A stretch of DNA of 35,782 nt from an uncultured Verrucomicrobiota bacterium (GCA_913047795.1 CAJWTS010000041.1:1-35782); one strand, 5' to 3'; positions 24,258 through 32,079 are shown, counted from the stretch's first letter. Numbers and translations: made by a program. The notes: generated from the letters alone by a model not told the origin.

Positions 24258-25454
24258 CTACGCGGACTCGCTCAGGCGCTTTTCCGGCTTTTCATTCATC
24301 AGCGCGTGCGCCGCCCGCAGTTTTCCCGGAATCTCGGCCTTGACGGGGCAGTCCGCGATCACATCGTCGAGCTTGTCCCAGTCGATCGAGTCAACCTTCG
24401 TTCCTGGAAACCACGAGTCGCCGTTACCCAACAGGTTGTAGCGCATTTTTGCATATCCGAGCATGTCGTACGCGGCGGCGAGGTTGTAAAGCCGCAGAAT
24501 ATGATAGACGTTGGCCTGGCCGGGAACGTGTTCGAATCGAGGCAAGCCGCTCCTCCAGTTCTGCGCCCATGTCGTGCCCACTTTTTCGACCAGGGCGGCC
24601 TCGAGGCGTTCGAGTATCGGGCGCAGTGTCGCCTCGGGGTCGGAAAGGTAGGGCAGGGCGGCCAGGTGCGCGTCGAAGTCCGAGGGCCGCGCCGCGCCGA
24701 TGCTCAGCGTGTGCACGTCCGGCCGGGCGAGGCAAAACAGATCGTTGAACGCCATGGGGGTCAAGGGGTCGCAGAGCTCGACGAGTTTTTCGGGCGGTTC
24801 GTACAGTTTGCCCCCCTTATCGGTGGGGCTGATAATAAAAACACCCATGTCCTGTTCGCGCGCGGCGTCGATCATGGCTGCATTGTGTTGGTCGAAGTAG
24901 TACCAGTGCAGGTTGATGTAGTCGAAGGCACCGGTTTCAATGGCGGTCAGAATGACGTCCGTCGGCCCATGCGTTGAGAACCCAATGAAGCGCGACACGC
25001 CCTCATCGCGCAGCTGCTGTATGGCCTCAAGCGAGCCGCCCTTCTTCAGCGTGCGTCCGAGCGCTTCGTCATTGTTGATGCCATGTATCGAGAGCAGGTC
25101 GACGTGGTCCAGCTGGAGCTTGTTCATCGATGTCTCCGCGACCTTGCGGAACTCGTCGCCGGTGACCGTGGGTCCGACCTTGGTTTGAATGATCATTTCG
25201 TCGCGCGGCAGATGGGGCAGGATCTGGCCGAGTTGCACCTCGCTCGAGCCGTACCCGCGTGCCGTCTCGATGTGATTGATGCCGAGCTCAAGCGAGCGCC
25301 TGATCGTGGCCTCCAGGTTTGCCTGTCCGTCGGCCGGTATATCCGCCGGATCCATATCCTGCCAGCCGTGCTGGTAGCGCATTCCACCGCAACTGAGGAC
25401 CGGCATCTGCACCTCTGTCCGCCCGAACCGACGATGGATCATGGGTGTTGTCAC
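24258..25454 (-). CDS. Aldo/keto reductase family protein
   Basis: A 398-residue NAD(P)H-dependent (beta/alpha)8-barrel oxidoreductase. Start-region strands RRFGRTEVQMPVLSCGGMRY, the catalytic-Tyr region HIETARGYGSSEVQLGQIL, the KVGPT Lys and LDHVDLLSIHGIN with its conserved His fit the AKR family. There is an extra C-terminal domain of about 100 residues (LPRFEHVPGQANVYHILRLYNLAAAYDMLGYAKMRY and on). The cysteines of the related ferredoxin-containing subgroup are absent. Substrate unknown. I choose the GTG at 25454 (MTTPMIHRRFG) because TTGATG-N17-TATAGT ends 9 bases before it; this promoter would lie inside any longer frame (an ATG at 25520 exists). It is convergent with the MglB-like gene (10-base gap) and divergent from sodA. 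Confidence 0.88.
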   Translation of the reverse strand: MTTPMIHRRFGRTEVQMPVLSCGGMRYQHGWQDMDPADIPADGQANLEATIRRSLELGINHIETARGYGSSEVQLGQILPHLPRDEMIIQTKVGPTVTGDEFRKVAETSMNKLQLDHVDLLSIHGINNDEALGRTLKKGGSLEAIQQLRDEGVSRFIGFSTHGPTDVILTAIETGAFDYINLHWYYFDQHNAAMIDAAREQDMGVFIISPTDKGGKLYEPPEKLVELCDPLTPMAFNDLFCLARPDVHTLSIGAARPSDFDAHLAALPYLSDPEATLRPILERLEAALVEKVGTTWAQNWRSGLPRFEHVPGQANVYHILRLYNLAAAYDMLGYAKMRYNLLGNGDSWFPGTKVDSIDWDKLDDVIADCPVKAEIPGKLRAAHALMNEKPEKRLSESA

Positions 25455-25463
25455 GTCGGGTTC

Positions 25464-25492
25464 ACTATAGTGCCATCGCAGCCGGGCATCAA
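25464..25492 (-). promoter_or_regulatory. Strong leaderless promoter of the aldo/keto reductase gene
   Basis: On the minus strand, TTGATG (25487-25492), a 17-base spacer and TATAGT (25464-25469) are followed after 9 bases by the GTG at 25454. There is no Shine-Dalgarno site before the GTG or before the next ATG at 25442. Confidence 0.65.
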
Positions 25493-25519
25493 GCGATCCC
25501 GCCCCCGATGTCTTTTCCA

Positions 25520-25548
25520 TTGCGCGGTACCATGCCAGTCATTACTAT
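25520..25548 (+). promoter_or_regulatory. Candidate promoter of sodA
   Basis: TTGCGC (25520-25525), a 17-base spacer and TACTAT (25543-25548). The RNA would begin near 25555 and carry a leader of about 50 bases ending in AAGGAG, 7 bases before the ATG at 25607. This is the contrasting, leadered type of start in this window. Confidence 0.45.
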
Positions 25549-25606
25549 CTTCGCTTGTCGCAGAACGGCGACAGGTGACGAATTACGAAACAGAAGGAGT
25601 TAGATC

Positions 25607-26215
25607 ATGGCGTTCGAAATACCGGAACTTCCCTACGCGGTGGATGCGCTTGAACCGCATGTCGACGCGCAGACGATGACCATTCACCACACGAAACATC
25701 ATCAGGCGTATGCCACCAAGTTAAACGATGCCATTGCTGGTACGGACCTGGAGGGCAAGTCGGCCGAGGAGATCATCTCCAACCTCGACGCCGTGCCCGA
25801 GGCCAAGCGCGGCGCGGTGCGCAACAACGGGGGCGGGTATGTGAATCACAATTTGTTTTGGGAAGTCATGGGTCCCGGCAAGGGCGGTGAACCGGGCGGT
25901 ACGTTGGCGGATGCGATCAACGACGCCATGGGTAGCTTCGCGGGCTTTCAGGATCAGTTCGCCACTGCTGCGGCCACGCGCTTCGGCAGCGGTTGGGCCT
26001 GGTTGGTCGTCGACGGGGGCACCTTGTCGGTCGTCAGCACGCCGAATCAGGACACGCCCTTGATGGAAGGTAGCGGTACACCGATCCTGGGGCTTGATGT
26101 CTGGGAGCACGCGTACTATCTCAACTACCAGAATCGGCGCCCCGACTACGTCACCGCCTGGTGGAACGTCGTGAACTGGGATGTGGTCGCGGAGAAATTT
26201 GCCGCGGCGTCGTAG
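25607..26215 (+). CDS. sodA: Superoxide dismutase, Fe/Mn family
   Basis: Cytoplasmic enzyme that converts superoxide to oxygen and hydrogen peroxide (202 aa, typical length). Metal ligands are visible: the His of [12 protein letters not shown] near residue 27, the His of [11 protein letters not shown] near 82, and Asp and His of [21 protein letters not shown] near 165-169. The NQDTP and GSGWAWLVV segments are closer to the Mn type, so I use sodA, but Fe use cannot be excluded. The ATG has a good AAGGAG site. A strong hairpin terminator follows the stop. The gene is alone, divergent from the aldo/keto reductase. Confidence 0.97.
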   Translation: MAFEIPELPYAVDALEPHVDAQTMTIHHTKHHQAYATKLNDAIAGTDLEGKSAEEIISNLDAVPEAKRGAVRNNGGGYVNHNLFWEVMGPGKGGEPGGTLADAINDAMGSFAGFQDQFATAAATRFGSGWAWLVVDGGTLSVVSTPNQDTPLMEGSGTPILGLDVWEHAYYLNYQNRRPDYVTAWWNVVNWDVVAEKFAAAS

Positions 26216-26239
26216 CCTCACGGCACAATCGATTGAAGG

Positions 26240-26275
26240 ACGCGGCCCGGATCATTGATCCGGGCCGCGTTTTTT
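26240..26275 (+). terminator. Intrinsic terminator after sodA
   Basis: ACGCGGCCCGGATCA (26240-26254) and TGATCCGGGCCGCGT (26256-26270) are perfect complements, giving a GC-rich stem of at least 12 pairs with a small loop, followed by T at 26270-26275. It also abuts the stop codon of the convergent ferredoxin reductase gene at 26274; in that direction the T-tract is poor. Confidence 0.9.
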
Positions 26276-27656
26276 ACGCGTCGCCGAGAATCGAAAGCAT
26301 ATCCGCGACGCGCGTGAATTTTTCGCGCGGCTTGCCCGCGGCCCGGCCCGCCTCGATCTCCGCGGCATCGATACGTTTCCAGTCCTCGTAGTTCACTACG
26401 CGCACCCCGCGCTCGCGCAGGCTGCGGTAGAGGTCGCCCGAGTCGCGGCGCGGTGCGGCGGCAAGGTGATCGCAATCAGCGAGCAACGCCGCGACCGTCT
26501 CGGCGCTGTCCGGCCGGTTCGTGCCGATTACGCCCGACGGCCCGCGCTTGATCCATCCGGTGCAGTACAGGCCGGGAATAACGGTGCCCGCGCTTCCGAC
26601 GATGCGTCCCTGCTCGTTGGCGAAGGTGCCGGCGTCCTCGTCGAAGGGAACACCGTCTAGTGGAACGCCGCGATACCCGACGCTGCGGAAGAAGATGCCG
26701 CACGCAAGGTCTTCCGTCTTGCCCGTTCCGCGCGCTTTCTGGCGGCCGGGATCGCCGCTCAGCGCGTTGCGCTCGAGGGTGACGCGTTCGACCCGCCGGG
26801 CGCCATGCAACGCCGTGGGGCTCTGGAAGAAGTTGATCTTGAGGCGCCGCTGCCTGGCCGAATCGTCACGCGCAAGATAGGCTTCGAGGATCTCAACATT
26901 GTTTTTGTTGCGTTTATTGGCGGGATCTTCGATTTCCGCGCGGCTGGCATCGTTGAGTTTCAGGTCTTCCGCCCGCAGGTCGACACCGCAATCCAGGAGT
27001 TCGCCCATCTCCTTGATCTCGGGTTCAGTGAAGGCCGCCTGGGCCGGTCCGCGGCGACCGATCATGTAAATTTCCTCGATTTTGCTTGCCGCCAGCGCGC
27101 GCAAGGCGTGGTCCGCAATGTCCGTCGCGGCCAACTCGGCCGTCGTCTTACAGAGGATGCGGGCCACATCCACAGCGACATTACCCTGCCCGATAATCAC
27201 GGCGATGCGGGTGTTCAGATCGAAACGGCGATCGCGGTAGTCCGGATGCCCGTTGTACCAGGCGACGAATTCTGTTGCCGTGTGACTGCCTTCGAGATCC
27301 TCGCCGGATATGTTCAGTTTGCGGTCCGTCGCCGCGCCGACGGCGAACAGGATCGCGTCGTAGTATTGGTGCAGTTCGTCGAGCGTGATATCGTTGCCGA
27401 CATCCACGTTGCCGAAGTACCCAAAGGCCTCGTTGGCGGCCGTCTTTTCGTAGACGCGAATCACGTTCTTAATTTTTGGATGGTCGGGTGCCACGCCGAA
27501 TCGAACCAGGCCGAAAGGCGACGGGAGGCATTCGAACACGTCCACCTGCGCGGCGGTATCTGACTTAAGCAGGGCGTCGGCTGCGTAAAAACCGCTCGGG
27601 CCGCTACCGACGATCGCGACCCGCAAGGGGCGTTCTTGCGTCCCTAACTCAGGCAT
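26274..27656 (-). CDS. Ferredoxin/flavodoxin-NADP+ reductase, adrenodoxin-reductase (FprA) type
   Basis: A 460-residue flavoprotein that passes electrons between NADPH and ferredoxin. The FAD site is RVAIVGSGPSGFYAADAL near residue 12, with FECLPSPFGLVRFGVAPDHP and KNVI; the NADP site is VIIGQGNVAVDVARIL near 150. MIGRRGPAQAAFTEPEIKEM, YCTGWIKRGPSGVIGTN and ETVAALL are hallmarks of the adrenodoxin reductase/FprA subfamily. The ATG at 27656 overlaps the ispG stop by 8 bases, with GGAG about 9 bases upstream. IspG and IspH need reduced ferredoxin or flavodoxin, so this reductase is plausibly their electron supplier. The pairing is inference from the operon. Confidence 0.9.
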   Translation of the reverse strand: MPELGTQERPLRVAIVGSGPSGFYAADALLKSDTAAQVDVFECLPSPFGLVRFGVAPDHPKIKNVIRVYEKTAANEAFGYFGNVDVGNDITLDELHQYYDAILFAVGAATDRKLNISGEDLEGSHTATEFVAWYNGHPDYRDRRFDLNTRIAVIIGQGNVAVDVARILCKTTAELAATDIADHALRALAASKIEEIYMIGRRGPAQAAFTEPEIKEMGELLDCGVDLRAEDLKLNDASRAEIEDPANKRNKNNVEILEAYLARDDSARQRRLKINFFQSPTALHGARRVERVTLERNALSGDPGRQKARGTGKTEDLACGIFFRSVGYRGVPLDGVPFDEDAGTFANEQGRIVGSAGTVIPGLYCTGWIKRGPSGVIGTNRPDSAETVAALLADCDHLAAAPRRDSGDLYRSLRERGVRVVNYEDWKRIDAAEIEAGRAAGKPREKFTRVADMLSILGDA

Positions 27657-29748
27657 TGAGCAGAGCTCCAGTGCTGATCGGTGCCACCCATCGGTCATGG
27701 GACTTGATCAGCTGAATCAAGCGGTCGTCCGCCTCATCTTCGGGGATATCGCGCTCGACGCATTCCTTGCCCACGTAGAGACTTACACGTTTGGTTCCCG
27801 CTCCGACGTAACCGAAGTCGGCATCGGCCATTTCGCCCGGACCGTTCACAATGCAACCCATGATCGCGATCCGCACATCCTTCAGATGACCGGTCTTGGA
27901 CTTGATCCGCTCCGTTGTCGTCTGCAGATCGAAGAGCGTGCGGCCGCAGGAGGGGCAGGAGATGAATTCGGTTTTCGTGATGCGGCGGCCGGCCGCCTGC
28001 AAGAGGTTGTAGGCCAGTTGCAGGCTGCTTCGCCGACCCCGCCCGTCATGAACCTCCACGATATCACCCAGGCCATCGCAAAGTAGTGAACCGAGTTGCA
28101 CGGAGCAATGCAGCATCGCCGCACCGGGCCCGTCGTGCCTGACGCTCAGCAGCAGGGGTAGGGCTCCCGCCGCCCCCCGATCGGCCAGGAAACGCACGGC
28201 GGATATTATGTCGCGACCTTCTATGGCGATGATGCTGCGGTTGGCGGGACTCTTTTCAGCGAGACGCCGCACCTGTTCCGCAAGGGCGACATAGTCTTGC
28301 GGGTCTTCACTCGTGGACCGCAGCTTGAATCGCCACTGCATGATCAGGCCCGAACTCTCGGATGTCGCCAGAAGGGCCTCGATCGTCGTGTCCGTGAGTT
28401 CGTCATCTCCATCGATCGAGACATCGATGATATCGACGAGGCCGACAGACTTCTGGGCCAGTACCGGATCGGTCGCCATACGTGCGGCCCAGGTGAAGCG
28501 GTGCTCGGGCAGGCTGACCCGCAGCGCCCGGAAGCGTTCCAGATCGGCGTCGCAGCTAATGGCAACGGAAATGATCTCGGCCCCGTCGTGGCCGTCGGCC
28601 GATTTCGGGTCCGGGTCACCATCAAAGCGGGGTTGGGCGACGAGGGTTTCAACGTCGCGAGCCAGGGTCTCGAGCGGTTCTCTCTCGAATTCAATATGTG
28701 TTGCCACGCGAATGGGCTCGCTCGCGCCCGTGCCATTTCCGCCCAGCAGGACGCGCGCAGCTGCGCGCCGGGTGAAGGCGTAGGGGTCGTATGCGCGCAC
28801 ATGCGATTCCTTCGTTGTGTCGCTATTGACCGGTCGCTCAGACCGTAGGCCCAGCAGATCGATGCAGACCGGCACTTCGCATTCAGGTTCTTCAGTCAGC
28901 GATACGCGGATCGTGTCCCCGATGCCATCCTCCAGCAACGAGCCGATACCGATGGCGGACTTGATGCGGCCGTCCTCACCGTCACCGGCTTCGGTGACGC
29001 CGAGATGGATCGGATAATCCATGCCGGCCGCATCCATACGTGCCACGAGGAGTCGATTGGCGGCGATCATGACACCGGCATTGGAAGCCTTCATCGATAA
29101 AATGATGTCGTGATAGCCGTAGGCTTCGCAGATTCGTACGAACTCGAGCGCGGATTCCACCATTCCGTCAGGCGTGTCCCCGAAACGGCTCATGATGCGG
29201 TCCGAGAGCGATCCATGGTTGGTTCCGATGCGCATGGCACGGCCGAGTTCTTTGCAGCGTAGGACCAGCGGACGGAAGGTCGCGTCGATTCGCTCCAACT
29301 CGTCTCCGTACTCTGTGTCCGAATACTCGCGCATGGCGAAGACCTTGCGATCCGCGAAATTGCCGGGGTTGACGCGAACCTTATCGACGTATTCGGCGGC
29401 CTCCATGGCCGCCGAAGGGAGAAAGTGTATATCTGCGACCAGCGGAACCTGCACGCCACGTGCGGTGAGTTCGTTGCGTATCACGCCGAGATTACGGGCG
29501 TCCTTAACCTTGGGGGCCGTGATGCGCACGATTTCGCAATCGGCGTTGACCAATCGCACGACCTGGTCGACGGTTGCCTCTGTGTCGCGCGTGTCGGTTG
29601 TGGTCATCGACTGCACGCGGATCGGGTTATCACCGCCCACCGTGACGGGACCATTCGGTCCGATACCGACGGTTACTTCCCGCGTCCGTCGTCGCCCGAA
29701 CGTATACGGCGAACGGCAGTAGTCCAGAATGTTGTGCATGTCTTTCAT
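27649..29748 (-). CDS. ispG: 4-hydroxy-3-methylbut-2-enyl diphosphate synthase, large three-domain type
   Basis: Iron-sulfur enzyme of the MEP isoprenoid pathway that reduces methylerythritol cyclodiphosphate to HMBPP (699 aa). The N-terminal TIM barrel begins VGIGPNGPVTVGGDNPIRVQSMTTTDTRDTEATVDQV. The C-terminal domain holds the cluster-binding cysteines in FISCPSCGRTLFDLQ and MGCIVNGPGEMADADFGYVG. A middle insertion from about residue 310 to 560 makes it the long form known from plants, Chlamydiae and Bacteroidetes, where E. coli IspG has about 370 residues. The ATG at 29748 (MKDMHN) or 29739 may be used; neither has a strong Shine-Dalgarno site. It follows ispH by 66 bases and overlaps the ferredoxin reductase start. 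Confidence 0.95.
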   Translation of the reverse strand: MKDMHNILDYCRSPYTFGRRRTREVTVGIGPNGPVTVGGDNPIRVQSMTTTDTRDTEATVDQVVRLVNADCEIVRITAPKVKDARNLGVIRNELTARGVQVPLVADIHFLPSAAMEAAEYVDKVRVNPGNFADRKVFAMREYSDTEYGDELERIDATFRPLVLRCKELGRAMRIGTNHGSLSDRIMSRFGDTPDGMVESALEFVRICEAYGYHDIILSMKASNAGVMIAANRLLVARMDAAGMDYPIHLGVTEAGDGEDGRIKSAIGIGSLLEDGIGDTIRVSLTEEPECEVPVCIDLLGLRSERPVNSDTTKESHVRAYDPYAFTRRAAARVLLGGNGTGASEPIRVATHIEFEREPLETLARDVETLVAQPRFDGDPDPKSADGHDGAEIISVAISCDADLERFRALRVSLPEHRFTWAARMATDPVLAQKSVGLVDIIDVSIDGDDELTDTTIEALLATSESSGLIMQWRFKLRSTSEDPQDYVALAEQVRRLAEKSPANRSIIAIEGRDIISAVRFLADRGAAGALPLLLSVRHDGPGAAMLHCSVQLGSLLCDGLGDIVEVHDGRGRRSSLQLAYNLLQAAGRRITKTEFISCPSCGRTLFDLQTTTERIKSKTGHLKDVRIAIMGCIVNGPGEMADADFGYVGAGTKRVSLYVGKECVERDIPEDEADDRLIQLIKSHDRWVAPISTGALLNA

Positions 29749-29814
29749 CGATGGACCGGCAGTCCTGCGCCGGGGCCAATCGATCCCGCGCGGTTGATTG
29801 GTTTCACACGGCGG

Positions 29815-30774
29815 TTAGGCCGTCTTGTGCTCGAGGAGTTCGCGCGGCAGGCCGAACGTCACGTCCTCGCTGGCGACCTCCAGCGTGGAGATCCGGGCCC
29901 CGTCCCGCCCTTGCAGGAAGTCGGCAATTCGTTCAACAAGGACCTCGGGCGTTGACGCACCGGAAGTGAGTCCGATTTTCTGCGCGTCCTTCAACCATTC
30001 CGGCGCGATATCGTGCACGTCATGTATCAGGTGTGCCTGTGTGCCCAGGGATCGTGCGACATCAACGAGCCGGTTCGAGTTTGAACTGTTTTCCGATCCG
30101 AGCACGAGCACAAGGTCCACCTTTGCGGCGAGGGCCTTGACCGCTTCCTGCCGGTTTTGCGTGGCGTAACAAATGTCGCTTTTCGTCGGAACGACCATTT
30201 CGGGATATCGTTCGCGCAACACGTCGATGATGTCGGACGTCTCGTCCATGCTGAGCGTCGTCTGCGAGAGACAGGCAACCTTGCCCGGATTATCGATCTC
30301 GACGGCATGCGCCTGCTCGACGTTTTCGATCAGCGCCACGTTGCTTGGCGCCTCACCGCGGACACCGACAACCTCGTCGTGCGCGCGATGGCCGATGTAG
30401 AGGATCGTATATCCCTTGCGCGCAAAGTTTCGTACCTCCAGGTGGACCTTGGTTACGAGCGGGCAGGTGGCGTCGATAATGTGCAGGTTCTTCTCGCGGG
30501 CCTGATCCCAGACTTCTGGCGAGACGCCGTGTGCGCTGAACACCACGGTTGCATCCGGTGGAACATCGGCCAGCTCTTCGACGAAAATAACGCCCTTTGC
30601 CTTGAAATTATCCACCACGTGGCGATTGTGGACGATTTCTTTGCGACAATAGACGGGTGGATTGAAGGCTTCAACGGCGAGATCGATGATCTCCACCGCG
30701 CGATCCACGCCCGCGCAAAAGCCCCGTGGTTTGGCGAGTACAACGTGTTCAATCGTCTGGGTTGATACGGTCAT
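29815..30774 (-). CDS. ispH: 4-hydroxy-3-methylbut-2-enyl diphosphate reductase
   Basis: Last enzyme of the MEP pathway, making isopentenyl and dimethylallyl diphosphate from HMBPP with a 4Fe-4S cluster (319 aa). The cluster cysteines lie in LAKPRGFCAGVDRAVEI, DATCPLVTKVH and SDICYATQNRQEAV. The substrate His residues and the catalytic Glu region appear in VVFSAHGVSPEVW, ILYIGHRAHDEVVGVRGEA and SENSSNSNRL, and GASTPEVLVERI closes the family pattern. The ATG at 30774 has a GAGG site. A promoter-like TTGATT-N16-GATAAT lies 18 bases upstream. It heads the ispH-ispG-reductase unit. Confidence 0.96.
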   Translation of the reverse strand: MTVSTQTIEHVVLAKPRGFCAGVDRAVEIIDLAVEAFNPPVYCRKEIVHNRHVVDNFKAKGVIFVEELADVPPDATVVFSAHGVSPEVWDQAREKNLHIIDATCPLVTKVHLEVRNFARKGYTILYIGHRAHDEVVGVRGEAPSNVALIENVEQAHAVEIDNPGKVACLSQTTLSMDETSDIIDVLRERYPEMVVPTKSDICYATQNRQEAVKALAAKVDLVLVLGSENSSNSNRLVDVARSLGTQAHLIHDVHDIAPEWLKDAQKIGLTSGASTPEVLVERIADFLQGRDGARISTLEVASEDVTFGLPRELLEHKTA

Positions 30775-30792
30775 TGGAGCCTCAGGTTTCTC

Positions 30793-30820
30793 ATTATCCG
30801 TAAAGTCCGGCCGAAATCAA
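30793..30820 (-). promoter_or_regulatory. Promoter of the ispH-ispG-reductase unit
   Basis: On the minus strand, TTGATT (30815-30820), a 16-base spacer and GATAAT (30793-30798). The RNA would begin near 30786 with a short leader that still contains GAGG before the ATG at 30774. Confidence 0.6.
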
Positions 30821-30837
30821 GTGATACGACCTATAGA

Positions 30838-30854
30838 ACTTTGTATCGCAAAGT
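30838..30854. repeat. Palindromic site upstream of the ispH promoter
   Basis: ACTTTG-TATCG-CAAAGT is a perfect 6+6 inverted repeat with a 5-base centre. It lies 17 bases upstream of the ispH -35 box, a position suited to a regulator-binding site. The AT-rich setting differs from the surrounding GC-rich DNA. Confidence 0.45.
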
Positions 30855-31117
30855 AATAATCGTAGCAAGGATTGATTTGGGCCGGGATGGGAACCGTCAG
30901 GGTATGTCGGATGCGCATGATGCGCCAAAGCCGGTGCGGCACCCGGCCGGAGGGGTTTTGTGCATACATTTCAGGTATCGCCCGATGGTGGCGCGCGGCG
31001 AATGCTGTAACATTCGGCGGTCCTGTGCGCGGAGAGACGATCATTGTCGGATCGGACGGGGTGTAAGGATACGAGCTGATCGCGGTTGATGGACAAGAGC
31101 AACAATGAGGCATGAAC

Positions 31118-31147
31118 ATGACAACGGACAACGAGATATTAGTTAAT
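31118..31147 (+). promoter_or_regulatory. Candidate promoter in the ispH-membrane protein gap
   Basis: ATGACA (31118-31123), an 18-base spacer and GTTAAT (31142-31147) resemble a sigma-70 promoter (5 of 6 and 4 of 6). An RNA from here would start near 31154, at the edge of the hairpin-rich region 31152-31304 and about 240 bases before the next gene. Confidence 0.35.
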
Positions 31148-31151
31148 GAAT

Positions 31152-31304
31152 GTGCCTGCAGGCGCTTGACCAACTCGGCGCCGGGGCGCGTATATCCCAG
31201 GGCAAGATATACCGAACGGGCACCACGGGGCTGGATCTCGTGATGTAGACAAGGAGCCTCCACAAATCGTAGCGCCTCAAGAGCTGCCACCGGCGTTTCC
31301 GCCG
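31152..31304 (+). ncRNA. Possible structured RNA or long leader; family not recognised
   Basis: This lies in a 620-base stretch (30775-31394) without a convincing gene. It contains GTATATC/GATATAC (31190-31196 and 31206-31212, perfect, 9-base loop), GGGGCT/AGCCTC (31227-31232 and 31255-31260, one G-U), CGGCG-TTTC-CGCCG (31291-31304), and a long-range closing pair AGGCGC/GCGCCT (31160-31165 and 31272-31277). GGCGC at 31161-31165 can instead pair locally with GCGCC at 31178-31182, giving two exclusive folds. A T-run follows at 31314-31319. I do not recognise 6S, SRP, RNase P, tmRNA or a known riboswitch. The remainder, 30855-31117, shows nothing I can support. Confidence 0.3.
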
Positions 31305-31394
31305 ACGACAGATCTTTTTAGTTCATATCGGCACCGGGTTCGGGTATCGATAGACGTCCGCGTAACGTTGGACGCGAGATTCGAGACAAATATC

Positions 31395-31892
31395 ATGTGG
31401 TTTTTCATGGTTTCCTGTTACCTGCTGACAGCGGTGTCCTTTGTCCTGCTGGTCATGACGGGTCTGCAAGGAGCGCTGCAGTCCTATGCGGGCGTGAGCA
31501 TCCTGATCCCGCATTTCAAAATGGCCCTGATGGCCATCATTCTCTACCTCTTTACACAGAGCCTGATCATGTTCTTCTTCATCGGCACCGGGTCGAGCGT
31601 CAAGGATTTCACGAAGGCGCACGACATCGACCCCGAGCCCTATCGGCGGACGGTCAAACTGAAACATCTTCTGTTCCCGGTTACGATGTGGAACCTGACG
31701 TTCATGTCCATCGCGTTCGTCCTCGGTGGGGCCGTGGATCGCATGGGCATGTGGTCGTGGGTTCACGGACTCGTCTTCCTGCTTGCCATGGTCCACTTCG
31801 TTAAAACCATTCGCGCCCAGCACGGCTGCTTCAAGGAGAACGTCGCGATTTTCACGGACCTGGCGGCAGCGACTGACGAAGCGGCGCCGTAA
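31395..31892 (+). CDS. Four-helix membrane protein of unknown function
   Basis: A 165-residue inner-membrane protein; no family recognised. Four hydrophobic segments are visible: FFMVSCYLLTAVSFVLLVMTG; FKMALMAIILYLFTQSLIMFFF; LLFPVTMWNLTFMSIAFVLGG; and WSWVHGLVFLLAMVHFV. His residues lie in or near helices (IPHFK, KLKHLL, WVHG, MVHF), a spacing that could bind heme, but I cannot show this. The ATG at 31395 opens at the first helix; a TTG at 31368 would add nine polar residues. There is no strong Shine-Dalgarno site. A 53-residue membrane protein follows after one base, and the facing genes are cytochrome oxidase assembly factors, so a respiratory role is a guess. Confidence 0.7.
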   Translation: MWFFMVSCYLLTAVSFVLLVMTGLQGALQSYAGVSILIPHFKMALMAIILYLFTQSLIMFFFIGTGSSVKDFTKAHDIDPEPYRRTVKLKHLLFPVTMWNLTFMSIAFVLGGAVDRMGMWSWVHGLVFLLAMVHFVKTIRAQHGCFKENVAIFTDLAAATDEAAP

Positions 31893-31893
31893 C

Positions 31894-32055
31894 ATGTACG
31901 TCGCGGCGAAATTGCTTCAAGCCGTCGGATTGACGGTCATCGCGATCGGCTTTATGACCGCCTTCCCCGGCCTGATGAACGCGCGCATGTATACCGCCGG
32001 CGCCGTGCTCTTTCTAATCGGCTGGATCATCGACCGCTATTTGCTCAAGCGCTGA
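31894..32055 (+). CDS. Small two-helix membrane protein (53 aa)
   Basis: A short gene starting one base after the preceding stop. The product begins MYVAAKLLQAVGLTVIAIGF and has a second hydrophobic helix (MYTAGAVLFLIGWIIDRYLL) ending in a basic tail (LKR). Codon use and spacing match the upstream membrane-protein gene, which supports it being real and coupled. Small proteins of this shape are common next to respiratory genes, but I recognise no family. Confidence 0.65.
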   Translation: MYVAAKLLQAVGLTVIAIGFMTAFPGLMNARMYTAGAVLFLIGWIIDRYLLKR

Positions 32056-32061
32056 CGTGCG

Positions 32062-32079
32062 CGAGTGGGTCTCCACTCG
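32062..32079 (+). terminator. Hairpin after the small membrane protein genes
   Basis: CGAGTGG-GTCT-CCACTCG is a perfect 7-pair hairpin beginning 6 bases after the stop at 32055. No T-run follows, so it is a weak terminator or an RNA-stabilising 3' hairpin. The rest of the gap to 32161 shows nothing else. Confidence 0.4.

Noticed and set aside
25455..25520. Longer start for the aldo/keto reductase
   Set aside because: The strong TTGATG-N17-TATAGT promoter lies inside this stretch, and the barrel begins after 25454.
30817..31290. Leftward open frame of 157 codons in the ispH-membrane protein gap
   Set aside because: No start signal, odd composition (many Pro, Thr, Cys and His without domain pattern), overlaps the ispH promoter, and contains the hairpins described for the possible RNA.
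31291..31320. Intrinsic terminator from the CGGCG-TTTC-CGCCG hairpin
   Set aside because: The T-run begins about 10 bases after the stem, too far for a standard intrinsic terminator.
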